Source: Glebionis coronaria
Taxonomy: Eukaryota > Streptophyta > Magnoliopsida > Asterales > Asteraceae
Length of the DNA stretch: 64,000 nt
Direction of reading: 5' to 3'
Assembly: GCA_025667525.1 (NCBI GenBank)
Contig: CM046876.1
Coordinates: forward strand, 26,623,224 to 26,687,223
A model generated the notes under the pieces. That model did no database searches, was not told the origin of the DNA, and worked only from the letters and a program-made list of their open reading frames with translations. Below, piece after piece: positions 51,384 through 64,000 of the stretch. The position numbers and the translations under genes are program-made. Numbering within the stretch: position 1 is the stretch's first letter; each line of letters starts with the position of its first letter.

Positions 51384-54212
51384 TAATAAGTGTGTAAACA
51401 CTTATCCTTTTGCCACTAAAATCAAGGAAAAACAAGACCTAATCATGTGTTTAATGTCATAAAAGTCGGAATTACGCGTGGTTTTGTGTTTTTGTGTTAA
51501 AATAGGTACAAATGATCAAAAGAAGAGAAAACACGGGATTTCACGGTCAAATGTTGAAGAAAAGTCCAAAAAAGAGACGAAGACAAAGTCAAAAGACCAA
51601 AAGTGTGCCCAAGATCACGAAACCCAGCAAAATCGACACGGTTTTGAAGATAATTTCAAGAAAACCGAAACCGAGCTCGATTTAGTGGATTAAATCATTT
51701 ACGAAGATAAACGGACTTAGTAGGTCCCACATCGGATAAATGGGCTAAAAAGCCCAATACATTTGAATGAATGGATAAGTGGGCTTCAAGCCCAATTGCT
51801 TAAATAAACGGACGGACAAGAAACTTAAATGAGTAAATTGAATATTTACTTTACAAAAGATGGTCAAAACACAATCCACCAGCCCATGTAAATAAATAAA
51901 CGGATGGGAGTATTGGCTATTTGGGATGGCAAATTAAATTGCTAGTCAATTAGATTTGGTCAAACTCAAAATCACTCCACACGTGTCTTTCCCAATTCAC
52001 CCCCACTTCTCGTTTTGTTTTATCCCCTCATCTCACATTCACCCCAACCGACTTTTACCTTTTACCCACCCTCGATTTAAACAAATACTCACCTACCCAC
52101 TTCACACATTTCTTTATCTCACCCCACTCTCTTTTATAAAACGTATTTTATTTCACCCCACTCCTTTGATCATTCGGTATTAACTAGAAAACATAAACCC
52201 AACTTCACTTTCTTATCCACCATTTTACACAGCCTCCAAAACCCTAATTTACCTTGATCAAAAAAAAAATAATAAAAAAAAATTACCCAAGAAATCATGG
52301 GGGTTTTACTAGAAATAGGTAATTCACATGAGTGGGAATTAAATTCCCATAAGAATTGGAGCAAGCACTAGGTGGTCCTCATCTCTCTAATCCTATGTGG
52401 CTTAATCTAATTTGTCCTCACACCTCACCACAAATCATCCTCCAATAATAAGAAGACACATCATCTTGGAAAAGGCACAAGAAACACAAAACCATCCACG
52501 GTGGCAATCCGTGTGATGGGTAATTATTATCCACCGTTTGATAAGATGAAAAGAGAGAGAAAAGAAAGAAGGGTCAAGATTAAAGCCTTGGGCACCAAGG
52601 AGATTAGGGATTTCCCCTATAAATCCCCACTCCACAAAGATGTAAATCAAGCTTTTCTTTATTTTTTTTTTCAGTTTCTTAGTTAATTTAGGAGTAGATT
52701 AAATTAGATTTTATTTTCTGAAAATTAGTTTAGGTTAATTGTATTTTTTTTAATTTTCCAGTGTTTGTAATTTTTAAATATTAATGAAAAGTTAATGTTA
52801 TTTAATTTTTGTCTTCCATTTAATTTCCTGCAATTTTCAATTTATTTTAATCTTTAAAGTTGTTTTACTACTATTCACGTTTTATTGTTCGAATATAAAA
52901 AAAAATTAAAAAAAATAATAATAATAAAGGAAAGTGAATTAAATCTCCCCACTGGAGATTTATAAAAAACTGGATCGAAGGGGTACTGTTTGGATTCACT
53001 GTTGAAGTTGGTTCGATTGGTTCGAGAGATTGATGGTTCGAGAAGATGGTGATGATGTTGATGGTTAAGGAGGAGCGTTTGAATCGGTGACAAAGGGGGT
53101 TCAGCGCCCACCTTCGACTCAACGGTTTCTCCAAAGGTTTCGATTCTCTTCTTTTAATTTGATTGTTTAAGATTGTATTACTGCTTAGACTAGTTTAATT
53201 TTTACTACGTGTTGTTTAAGTTTATGTTACTGCTGAGATTTTGTTTTAGATTACATTGCTGTTAAGATTTATTTTAGTTTAGTTTCTCTGCATAATTTAG
53301 TTTTTTGCACTGTTTGGGTTTATTTAATAGTCTGGTTTTTTTTCAGTTTTATCATTAAGATGTGTTGGTTTAGGCTTCGATTTATTAAAACTGTTTTGGT
53401 TTGAATTTGATTTGCTTATTAAGATTTTGGTAAACAGCTTATTTGTGGTTATTGAGATTTTGTGGTTAGAACTGCCATAGCATATTGTTTTTTTGTTGCA
53501 GAACAGACTCTTTAGTCTGTAAATTCCAAAATTCTAAAATATCATTAATTAGCAAAAAAATTGTATGTCCTGGGGTTCGAAACCAGGACCTTTCGCATCT
53601 CAGCTAAACGCCATAACCATCTCATCTAGACACCTTTTTATGTTCACTTTCGCAACAATAAATTAATATAGGCTTTTTATAATCTGGCAGTTTTATTTAA
53701 GTAGTTTAAATACATTTTTAGTTTAATTAACTTTTAATTCCGTTTTTTTTACTTTTCAAAAATACAAAAGACAAAAAATATTTAATTTACTTTTATAAAT
53801 TTTAAATTAGTTTTCGTTTTTGTTTCATTTAAAAATAGTTTTTATTTAAAAGTCTTTAGTTTAAATTAATTAGTTTTCAATTAAAGTTTTATTTTTAAAA
53901 ATAGATTTTTTTAAATTAGTTTAAGTTTTATTTAAAAATTTTAAATTTATTAGATTTAAAAGTTAATTTTGTTTAAGTTTTAAATAGTTTATATTGTTAA
54001 TTAGTTTAAATTAGTTTTCAAATTTATTTAAGTTTTAAATTAATTAATTTTCTTTTAATTAAACAGTTTTTAATTAGATTAAAATTTTCCAAAAGTTTTA
54101 TTTTACCAAAAACAAAGTTAAGTCGAAACGATAATTGGTAATCAATTCGAGTGAGTCGAGGAAAACGAACTTAATTAATTGTTAAAAATAGGATTGCAAA
54201 ATCTTAGTTTCA
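51384..54212 (+). repeat. 3' LTR of element B
   Basis: Same order as the 5' LTR, TATA box at about 52619. Differences by eye are a few substitutions and A- or T-run length changes. Followed by the target duplication ATAGT. Confidence 0.92.
53574..53642 (-). ncRNA. Antisense tRNA-like sequence in the 3' LTR of element B
   Basis: Matches the block at 46882-46950. The T-arm left strand is altered (CTGGT against TTGGG), so this copy's T stem is weaker; the B box TTCGAACCCC side is kept. Confidence 0.45.
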
Positions 54213-55128
54213 ATAGTACAGGTAGTAAGTTAAGTCTGTACCTATAGACATTGGTCTTATACTAGTGACACCACTGTAGACACTAGTGTAGGTAAAGAAG
54301 GTATTCATAATACTGATACAGATATTTCTTCTGAGGTAGATAGATTACCTAATAATGACACTAATTCTTGTAGGAAGTACACTAGTAATTAGTATGCAAC
54401 AGAAAGTTTGATTTCTAAGGGTATACCAGACACTATTAATGATGATAGTGATTCCTTTGATGATGAAGGTCTAGAGTCTTTTGGTCAAATGTTTAATTGG
54501 TCACCAGAACCAGCAGTAGAGAATACTGTTAGGAGAATTAGTAGAAAAAGTAATTTTCCTTCTAAGTATAAGGATTTTGTGCTTAATAAAGATGTTAAAT
54601 ATATCATTAACAATGTTTTGAGTTATGCTAATCTTAGTATTGACAATTTTGTGTGCTACTAATCTCAATAAGATTCATGAGCCATCTAGTTACTCTAAAG
54701 CTATCAAAGATAGCAGATGGATAGAGCCTATGAATCAAGAAATGGAAGCCTTAAACATGAATAATACATGGATTATTACTGATCTTCCTAAAGGAAGAAA
54801 GTCTATTCCATGTAAATGGATATGTAAAGTTAAGTACAAGTCTAGTGGTGATGTAGAAAGATTTAAAGCTAGACTTGTAGCAAAAGGTTTTAATCAAAGA
54901 GAAGGAATTGATTATGAGGAAACATTTTCACCTTTTGTGAAAATTGTTATGGTTAGATGTTTTCTTAGTCTTGTTGTTTGTAGTAATTGACCATTATTTC
55001 AATTAGATGTGAATAATGCTTTCTTGTATGGTGAACTTGATGAGGAAGTTTATATGAAAATTTCTAAGGGTTATGGTGATAACAATAATAACAATGTGTG
55101 CAAACTGGTTAAGTCTTTATATGGCTTA
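54213..55128 (+). pseudogene. copia reverse transcriptase, N-terminal part, element D
   Basis: Continuation of element D after element B. From about 54625 it reads [69 protein letters not shown], the start of a copia reverse transcriptase. TGA at 54988-54990. Beyond it [20 protein letters not shown] and VKSLYGL are in frame, then element F starts. The YVDD catalytic motif is therefore displaced beyond the window. Upstream frames (54408-54662) are linker between integrase and reverse transcriptase. Confidence 0.85.
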
Positions 55129-58100
55129 TGTGACAATTCGTCAAATTATGGTTGATATTTTATTCTCAATATTATTTAAAAACAATTTACAATATGAACT
55201 CACATATTTTTGGGAAGAAATTTGGATTTACGTCTTGGAGTAGCATCGACTACGTCTAAACCGGAGGATTCAACGTTACGTGCTTACGTTTACATACACC
55301 GTCTTTGGTGACAGTCCGACATTTCAGAAAATAAATTTATCGGAGAATATTATTTTGGAGTTTTAAATTTGTGATTGGTTCATAAACTCACAAATTTACG
55401 AGAAGAGATTAGGACTTACGATTTTATTTTAAGGTCCTTTACGACTAAACCGGAAACCTTAGGATTACGTATTTACGTTTTCGAACTCCGTTTTTGATGA
55501 GACAATTTTTATTAGATTCGTTTTGTGCCGTTGATTCATAATTTATAAAAACGTTTCTCGTAAAACGACCCGAGGGCACGCAAATCGAGGAAACTAGAAT
55601 CGAGGAGTACCCGTAAATAATTGGGGATGAGACAAGTGGGACACTTGTCCCACCCCCAAAACCGGCCAACACTTGCTACCACACATCCATGATGTGTCAA
55701 AAACTTAAGTATCTAGCTAACACATGTCTTAGCTTCATGTGTAAGCTAAGACTTCACAAAAACCACTAACTCCTCAAACTAGCTACTCATTTTCTCTCAT
55801 GCAAAACAAGCAATTTTCTCTCTTCCTCTCTCTAGCTTGCCGTCCCAAATGCTCCACAAAACACCCATTTCATACAAATTTTAACCATAAACATATGTTA
55901 TAATTAACATATGTTAATCTCCATTCAAAAAGATGAAGATTGGTGCAAGTTATAACATCCAAGGAGGAGTATTCATGGTGTCTTGGGGCTGATTTTCCAC
56001 AAGGAGTTCATGGAGCATGGTGGTCTTGAAGATGGTCTTGGTGCAACACAAGTTTCTCCATCAAAATCCATGTTTTGATCACAACCTACATCATCATGGT
56101 GGTATAAAGATTGTCCTCCTCATCTTCTTGTTATTTTGATTATGTAAACATGTATTTTATTTCCTATTGTATATGTATATGATGATTATATGATGATAAA
56201 AATGTTATGTGGGGATTTGGTGTTGATAATCATGGATAAAAAGATGAAAAACTATAAGTAAAAATGGGTAAATCTTGTTTAAATGAAAGGCTGTATAAAA
56301 ACAGTAAAGAACCATATGGTAAACTGATAAAATGATGAAGTAGAATGGATTTACAGTAAGCTATGGGTCTTGTACACATGTGAGAGTTGGCCATGCAATG
56401 GAATCAAAATAATGAGTGAGATATGATCAAAACAAGTTTAGGGTATAAATCTGAAGTTACTGTTTTGAACGATTTTTAGAAAATATTTAGAAGATGATTC
56501 AACAGTAGCTATAAAAGAGTTAAATATAGCACATATCATGTAGTTTATGTGATAAAAATTTGAGCTTCTATCTCCATATAGAACTCAAGATATGGCAGTT
56601 TTGGTGAAAGTAAAGATAAAAATCAGATTTTGGGAAAATAATGTATAATACTATTATATAAGCACTCAAAATTTAATAGTATAAAATATAAAAGAAAACC
56701 CACTAACTTATGGATTTTATTTATATAAGTATGTAAAAGGTTAAATAAGTGGACATTTTATAAAAATGGTAACTTGTTAAGTTTTATAAGTTATAAAACT
56801 ATAAACTTGATTTTTACGACTTTTTCGGCTATTGCCGTAAAATTAACGTTTTTGTTAAATAAAACTTAGATGGTTGGACCCGTCTAATGTAAACTTTATA
56901 AAACTTATATACTGATATGTAAACATGTATAGCAAGTAAAAACCGATAAAACCCGAACTATAGGACATACGGACGTTAACGGACTAAATTAACGTTATTG
57001 GACTAACAATACAACAAAAATGGACTAAAACACTTATAAACTTATTATTGGGCTTAACCCATTTGGGCCCAACATGTAAAGTTTAAGTACTGATAATATA
57101 AGCACAAAATAGATTAAAATAAGTTAAATAACTTATAATAGGCTTATTGGACCTAAAACACGTAAATAGGTAAAACGAGACAACTAGTATAAAAGTTATC
57201 GACACATAACACAAAAATGAGTAAACGAGAATATGTAAACCCACTTGATCATCATATATATATAATCATCATATGTATACATAATTGATAATTTTATAAA
57301 GTCATTGGACATGAGTCTAAGACGAGTATTATTTGTCTAGGTTTCCATGATTGAAGCGCGTACCGTACGTCCGAATTGCCGATAACCCGCCTTCCCACAT
57401 CAACGTGAGTTCATAGCCTCGCACCCTTTTAAATGCTTTTATAAATGTTTTATAAACCCGCGAGGGAGATAACATGTTAGTTTTATAAAAATAGGACACC
57501 ATTTGTCCCGATTGCTTGTTTATTGATTTTGGACCCGAATGATTGAATGACCCGATTGTATGACCTGATAAATGATTAAAGGACCCGATAGATGAAATTA
57601 AATGGATTATTAAAGTTAGGTTATGTCACTAAAAGTCCCATTAGCATGAATTGTGAACTACCGGGAGTTGGTAGACGCTTATGCATATAATAGTACTATT
57701 TGAGGACGATCACCCCAGTTCGCGCCTTGACGGTTGATCCCCGTCGTGCCACATTGATTGGTAAGCGAATTTATGTATGAGAAGATTTCCAATAGCGTGA
57801 CCTTTGTGACGACACGCTACTTTAGATGGGCAAAATTGGTATCGGGTTAGCTACCCGTTTTGTTTTAGTAAGGTAACAATGTCATGCGGCTTGTAATAAT
57901 CCAAAACTTAACGAAATACTACTAGACGCTTTGAATTACGAGGTATGGCCTGACTAGCAATACAAGGTCATATTATTGATATTATGTTTGTATTTTGGTT
58001 TTCATAACCATATTCATATAACGGTTTTTATTTTCATACAACGTTATAAGACGTATTGTATGATGTTTTTACGACATTGGCTCGTATAATGATTTTTAAG

Positions 58101-58603
58101 GCAAATGCCTATATTATGATTTTCGATAAGGATTTGTATAAAAATGACTTTGGCTATCTTATGGCCTATTATAAAGATTTGTATAAAATGATTTTGGCTA
58201 TTTTACGGCCTATTACAGTGATTTGTACGAATTGATTTTTGGTACTAATTTTATACCAAAGTTATATTGATGGAATTTATTTAACTCTATGAATTCACTC
58301 GGCGTTATCGCTGACCTTTCCTTTTAACATGTTTTATCTCAGGTACTTGAAGGTAATTCTCGGGAAGACAACAAGAATTCATGGCCCGCACTTAAACAAT
58401 ATTTTCCATTCAAATATTTTGTAAAACTTTGTATGAAATGTAATGACATGGGACCGATGTAACTTTGATATTTATGAATGTAAATGCTTTATTAATAAAC
58501 GACGCGATTTTTATGCGTTGTCTATGATGTGAGTAATGTGCTAACCCGTAACACCAACTAGTCTTCCGCTGTATTGAGTTGTACAAAATTTGGGGGTGTT
58601 ACA
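55129..58603 (+). repeat. 5' LTR of element F (3,475 bp)
   Basis: Long LTR without a gene. Contains pyrimidine-rich CTCTCTCTTCCTCTC (55814-55830) and several TATA-like sites. It ends GTGTTACA just before the primer site. A minus-strand frame at 55445-55672 is not a supported gene. Confidence 0.85.
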
Positions 58604-58606
58604 GTT

Positions 58607-58620
58607 TGGTACCAAAGCTC
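58607..58620 (+). other. Primer-binding site of element F
   Basis: TGGTACCAAAGCTC, 3 bp after the LTR; variant of the initiator tRNA-Met type TGGTATCAGAGC. Confidence 0.65.
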
Positions 58621-61600
58621 TCGTTATAGAGAACGAAAGATTTTTAAAACCAAGGTTTTGAATAAAACATTTCAAAATCTTTTAACTATAAACATTTTTC
58701 TAAAATGTCTAAAAATCTTTTGACTATAACGGTGCCGAAGAATTCCCGAGTTACCGACAAGGCCAAGACTGAGAAGTGTTATTTTAAATATATATATAAC
58801 TCGGATTATATATATATATGATGTAATTTTATTACATGATTGTTTGATGATTATTTTGATTTTTATACGAGGTATTTATACGACGTAGATTGTCACAAGA
58901 AACCCTAAATCCCCTAGTAAATTAATCGAAGCTATTCTCGTAGGAATTCTAGCTATCCTAGATCTAAACCAAGTTGTGGATATTTATGATCCCAACAAAT
59001 GGTTGATATTCGTAGAAATGTAGATATTAGTTGATGGTGATATTGAAAAAGAATTGGCGAGATTAAATCTGATATCGATGTCATGACGATCTTTTCTTAT
59101 AGAGTGGAGTTTGACAAAACGTTACCACCTAGAAAGACGTCATCTGATTCGTTGTCATCCAATTCTTAAATTGAAATCGAAAGGGTGAATGTTGCACTTG
59201 AGGCTGTCATTGGAACCATTACCCAAAAGCCTCATGCCACTAATACCTTTCCGAGAAGTCTAATTGAATGATCAAGTCATTTCATATTATGACTCATTTG
59301 ATAATTGTTGTTGTAAGAGCTAATAGGATTGGAAATTAAGTGTTGATTCATATTGAGATTGTATTGCCTTTACAAGGCCGAAGAACAAGGTTGTAAGTAT
59401 TGGAGAATGATGTAGGATATCGAATTGAGTATAAAATTTGTTAAAACTTGAATAAAGTAAAATTTAACCCGTATGGAATATGAGATTGTTAAGAGGAAGT
59501 CGTTAAGTTTTGTGAATGAATTATAAGGTTTTAATTGATTGTTGATTCGTGTTAAAGGTTATTCCTAGACCATTGTCCACTAACGAGGATGCCCAGTGTC
59601 CAAGAAATAAATTGAAGAAATCTTCTTCTGAATTGAGACCGATGGATCTTCCGGGACAGGCAGGACACCTAATGACTCTTGTAGATTAGTATTCATTGTG
59701 GTATCTTTTAAAAATCCCTAACTTAACTGAGACATCAGTTGGTAGGATGAGTTCTGAGAATTGTATGACATAGTGACGCGTAATGTGTTACGGTAAAATT
59801 TTGACTTGTTTGTGATTAATGAAAAGACTACCTTTGATCGCTAAATTCTACACATATCGATGTTATCTATCCTTTATTGCTTCATCCTAATGCTCGCATT
59901 AGTGATGCAACCATTGAACAAGTACTCATCTCGAATTGAGATACGTTGTGGATTATTCTTTTGAGTGCCATCGAGATCATGAACCTCATGATTATTTGGC
60001 TAAAGCTCATTTCCTATCATATTGAAGTTAGTTCTCGGTGAACAACTCTTCATCACTCTTTTGCAGATCACACATTGTTTTTATAAAGTTGAAACGGTAT
60101 CCTTTGAGAAAATTTAATTTTCATCACTATAAGGATTATTCAAAGTGAGATTTATAAGTGATTGTTATCGAAATGAAGTTGTTTATGAAACGCTTTAGAA
60201 ACTTAATTGTTTTCATAACAAAGAAAATCTTTGTAAATTTATTTTTGATTCTTATTCAAGAATTAAGCATGAAAATGTTTTTATTTTAAACATGATAACA
60301 TTTTGACGAACTGAGTATTGCATCGTTGATCTTGAAATTGTATATAGTTGCGCGCCTACATACAATTTGGAATGGACTGTGCAAGACTGATTAGTAGTCA
60401 CCATAAAACTGATTAATAAACACTAAATTTTCTTTGAAGATTGTGAAAGATTAAATTTTAATGAGATCTGCAAGAAGTGAAAAATAAGGACATAATGTTA
60501 GGGACACCTACATATGTGCCTGTAGCATCTATTCTTCTGAGTCAAATTTACTCATCTGTGGAAATTGTCTTATTTGACAATTGACAATTCTTTCTTGTCC
60601 AATTCTCCCGTAGTGAGATTCTTAGGAAAAGTATCTGATTACCGAGTGTTGATACCCGACTGGATGTATTGACGTTCTTATCATTTCTTTTGATTTGATT
60701 TCATTTGAATGACCTGGGTAACGATCCGAGGAGCTTTCGAATGCGTACTCAAATTATGAAAACATGGGATATATTCATATTCTTTAAATGTTTTCGTCTG
60801 TATCTGATTTGAAATTCTCTCGCATAGATTATGTGTTAACCTTAATCTTCTAAGGTTAGTTGTGTCTCCAGATATCCTTGAATTTGTGGAAGGATTATGA
60901 GTTATTATCAGTCTTTTGAGAAGTTCACATCTTATCAACGGCAATAAAACTGGAAAGTTGTTAGTGCCAGTAAAATGGATTGATTGATTATGACATGACG
61001 ACATTGTCTTAATTTATGGGAACTCGAGTAGAATTCCCTTAAATGATAAGATGTTGATTATCAAAAGTGATTTAAATAATTCTTGATGGATGACCATATC
61101 CTGTATTAAGACTTGAAAGAATACCATGAATGGTTGTGAATTAGTAATAGATATTATAATATAGAAGGAACCTAATATGTATTTGTTAAAAGATGTTTAT
61201 CTTATCTGAATTTAAGGAATTACCGTACAACTGAGAAAGTTGTTGGAGAAAGATTTTATTATACCAAGCCTGTCATCCTGAAGAGCTATGGTGTTATCTT
61301 TCCTTATATTTATAAATTACTGTGAACTGAGTAAATTGACAATCGAAAACGATATCCATAACTCGAAATGGAAGATTTGTTCGATCATTTACAAGGTTTT
61401 AGTGTATGTTTTAAAGATTTGATCCACGGCATGGTTATCATCAACTTCGCATCTGAGAAGAAGATTATCTATTCCAATCATTACATCTAGAACTTGTGAT
61501 GAACATTATGAGTTTCACGTGATGTCGTTTGGATTGACCAATGCACATGTAGCATTCATAAATTTGGTGAATCACGTGTGTAGGCTGTAATTTGATAAAT

Positions 61601-63869
61601 TCATGCTCGTGATCATTATGGACCATTTGTTCATAAAAATAAGAATGAAGTTAATAATTAATTATAGATTTCCCTGAATTGGCCGAACCATTAAAAACTT
61701 GTACCTTGAATACATAACATGAGATTAAAGACTTAAACCTTTACATGATTTAACCATGTGATTAATAGATAATGGAATATATTGACTCTTTAAAAATTTA
61801 GAGCCCATTTAAGACTTTGGATTTTACCAAAAAGAAATGGAAATATGTTTTGACAAATGTTTTAACAAAGGATTTTAAGGGATTATTCCCTTATACACCA
61901 ATCATTTAACTAAACTCCTGTTTAGGGGTAAATGATTGTGTATACTTCTAGACAACTTAAGAAAAATTGAGGAAACTATATAATTTATGACTTGAAATTT
62001 GAAACAAAAATTTTTGCTTTTCAACTAAGAAAATTTTGACCAAAGTATAAACAAAGGTTTTTCGAACATTTACGAATCTTATTAATTATTTTCGATAAAT
62101 CAACAAAAATCTTGTTAATTAAATTCAAATTTATTTTGAACATTTTTATATAATTGGTCGAACTAAGAAATTTAAAATTTTTGCGTTTACGTTTCATAAA
62201 AATTAACCAATAATTATTTAATTAATTATAATAATTATCGACGCTTTAAACGTCGGATTGAGTAAAACGGATAAACATGATAGATGAGACGAAACTGAAA
62301 CTTAGAAAATATGAAGAAAGTGAACGTAATTACTGACGCATAATATAGAAAGAATATCTGAGTGAATTGTGGACATGATAATTACATCATCATGAGAAGT
62401 GAATATAGATACTGACATATTATATAAAAAAAAAGATAAAGAACCAATTGAGACATGTTCCCTTAATAATGAAGGTGCAAAATAAATTGCCGAATGATAT
62501 AAAAATAAACAATGTTTGTAAGAAGGGATAATATAGATTATAAAAGAGGTTCGCGGCTAATGTGAACCATTAAAAATTGAGAAGCTGATAACGTTAAATA
62601 TTTTAAAGACCACTTATGATTGTCTAAATGTGGAAGATTGTGAGATATAGTTATGTTGGAATTTGTAAGTATAAGTATTCTATTTATGTCATTTATGACT
62701 AAAAGTATCTTTGTCTGAAGAAGTTGTACTAATGGCAATTATGAAGGCAGACATCGCCTCATACATTAGTAAACGTCTAGCTATTGCAAAGGTCATCATC
62801 TGATTTTGATTCGATTTGGGTCATCGTCGACAGACTGACCAAATCTGCTAATATCGTTCTCGTTAATGATAAATGCAAAAGAGTTATGTAAACATAGTGT
62901 GCTTGTATCGATCATCTATATATCAAGATCCTCGCTTCGCATCGAATTTCTAGAGATCTGCTCAGAAATCATTGAGAACGAACCTTGATGAGAGTACTAT
63001 GTACCATCCCAAATCGAAGGGATGAGGTAAAGTAACGATACAGAGTAATATAAGTGTTGTTTAATGTTTGAATGAATGACCTTTGGTAATAGACCGTATA
63101 ATCGTTTCCCTTTGGAGAGATTATCATTGATAATCATCGTATTAGGATTGAGATCGAATCTTGTTAGGATCTAAATCTTAGAGCATCTGTAAGCAGGAGT
63201 TGAGATAAGGACACCCGACTTACACCCATTGTGAGTTGGATATGTCTCTTAGGTTTAAGGTTTCCTATGATGGCGAACCTATCCTTGCAAAATACCCGAC
63301 CCGCGAGATCTGAAATGATTGTTGAAATTAGGATCTGATTATTAACTGCCGATAGTAGGCAGGAGGTTATGTGAATGTGAAATGTAGATCTTGAAGTGCC
63401 AAATGGGTAGCGAAGTTATGCCACAATTTTTAAACTTGGGAAAATGAATTCATGATCTGACAAATCATGGGATATAAGTCCCCGTTGTTTGGGACCATTG
63501 AGATGGTATAAAAGATTGGTTTGAAAGGCATATAAGTTGGATCTACCCTAGGACTTCAAAGACTGCGTGAATTATGTTTCGTATATCGAACTTGATGGAA
63601 TATCTATCAAGTGGAAAATCTGATTATTCTTAATAGAGCTTAGATCGGCGAAAAGTTGCATTCATCAAAAACCAGTGAACATCATGGATAGAGAAAGTAA
63701 GTCAACATTAAGCCTGATCTTATTCCCGTAGTTATGTCTGCTGAAACTCGCGTATTGTAATGAATTGAACTTGTGAGAAAAGACCCGATGTGGAGGAAAT
63801 ACCCACATGGCTTTAACTCTATAAGAAGCGAGTAGTAAGGTAAGATGATCTTTGAGGACAAAGATCCTG
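58621..63869 (+). pseudogene. Heavily decayed gypsy gag-pol of element F
   Basis: No frame longer than about 60 codons survives in sense, but motifs are readable across frames. Reverse transcriptase lies at about 61210-61640 (ELPYN, LTIENDIHN, DLFDHLQG, CDEHYEFHVMSFGLTNAHVA, VIIMDHLFIKIR). RNase H is near 61800-61965 (VYTSRQLK). Integrase is at about 62740-63080 (MKADIASYISKRLAIAKV, SIWVIVDRLTKSA, MYHPKSKG). A late segment at 63670 reads SPVNIMDRES, the usual wording just before the chromovirus C-terminus. Protease and gag could not be assigned. All parts carry stops and frameshifts, so it is dead as an enzyme source. Order and wording fit Tekay/Del. Confidence 0.75.
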
Positions 63870-63884
63870 TTTAGGGGTAAATGC
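63870..63884 (+). other. Polypurine-like tract of element F
   Basis: TTTAGGGGTAAATGC directly before TGTGACAATCCG. Confidence 0.55.
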
Positions 63885-64000
63885 TGTGACAATCCGTCAA
63901 ATTATGGTTGATATTTTATTCTCAATATTATTTAAAAACAATTTACAATATGAACTCACATATTTTTGGGAAGAAATTTGGATTTACGTCTTGGAGTAGC
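63885..64000 (+). repeat. 3' LTR of element F (start only)
   Basis: 116 bp match the start of the LTR at 55129 with one difference (CCG against TCG). Confidence 0.9.

Larger units (their letters stand above)
44699..54212 (+). mobile_element. Element B: recent non-autonomous gypsy LTR retrotransposon with a zinc-ribbon ORF (9,514 bp)
   Basis: Complete: LTRs of 2,830 and 2,829 bp, TSD ATAGT at 44694-44698 and 54213-54217, tRNA-Asp-type primer site, one intact 485-codon ORF, conserved non-coding tract, polypurine tract. No protease, polymerase or integrase. LTR ends are TAATAAG...TTTCA; a TG start was probably lost or is a variant, as element A has TGATAGG. The two LTRs differ by few substitutions by eye, so insertion is relatively recent. 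Shares primer site, 3' non-coding blocks and polypurine tract with element A. Confidence 0.92.
38318..64000 (+). mobile_element. Element D: Ty1/copia retrotransposon broken by three nested insertions
   Basis: Its own sequence is at 38318-39112, 41865-44698 and 54218-55128, and its right end is outside the window. Order: LTR, primer site, leader, gag, protease, integrase, reverse transcriptase. It is interrupted by element E (leader), element B (between integrase and reverse transcriptase) and element F (in reverse transcriptase after SLYGL). Copia wording ([16 protein letters not shown]) supports the assignment. Its age exceeds that of all three insertions. Confidence 0.85.
55129..64000 (+). 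mobile_element. Element F: Tekay/Del-like gypsy retrotransposon, right end outside window
   Basis: 5' LTR 55129-58603 (TGTGACAATTCG...GGGGGTGTTACA, 3,475 bp), primer site, 5.28 kb internal region, polypurine-like tract, 3' LTR from 63885. The internal region holds decayed gag-pol in the order expected for a chromovirus-type gypsy. The first 116 bp of the two LTRs differ at one position. It interrupts copia element D in reverse transcriptase; TSD would be GCTTA (55124-55128), to be checked beyond the window. Confidence 0.88.

Overview
The window looks like transposon-dense plant nuclear DNA, probably from a eudicot. It contains plant Athila/Tat and Tekay-type gypsy elements, Ty1/copia elements, a CACTA element, a CYP71-clan P450 and a callose synthase fragment with plant-style introns. 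The gag and zinc-knuckle wording (CGGPH) resembles Asteraceae elements known to me, so an Asterales host is a reasonable guess but is not proven. The only candidate host gene is the P450, and it is split by a transposon.

Layout. 1-13553: a non-autonomous gypsy element (A) with a 4.6 kb tandem duplication of its gag-protease region and minisatellite-rich LTRs. 13845-17749: a gag-less copia element (C) with one frame and four internal stops. 17750-20031: a CACTA-type end, an LRR remnant and a minus-strand copia LTR. 20032-25176: two mismatched retroelement halves. These are a short LTR with a doubled primer site, and a SIRE-like 3' end with a 1.4 kb LTR. 25263-26820: a gypsy LTR fragment. 28493-37966: a 499-codon CYP71-like P450 split in exon 1 by a 7,884 bp CACTA transposon (28622-36505, TSD TTG). 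The transposon carries about 19 colinear exons, with introns, of a callose synthase gene, plus a RING-like fragment and a Ptta/En-Spm-like exon. 38318 onward: a copia element (D) hit by three younger insertions. They are a small minus-strand LTR element E (39113-41859, TSD GTTTT), gypsy element B (44699-54212, TSD ATAGT) and a Tekay-like gypsy F (55129 to beyond the window).

The most striking items are the callose synthase capture inside a P450 that is otherwise complete; the B element, whose single intact ORF combines a double zinc ribbon with a gag-type zinc knuckle but has no capsid, protease or polymerase; antisense tRNA-like cloverleaf sequences in both B LTRs; a hairpin plus GGGAGGCAACCC box conserved after the ORF stops of A and B; and element F, whose visible LTR starts are nearly identical while its pol is thoroughly decayed, as expected of an element moved in trans.

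All similarity statements come from reading the sequence by eye. No alignment or database search was run.
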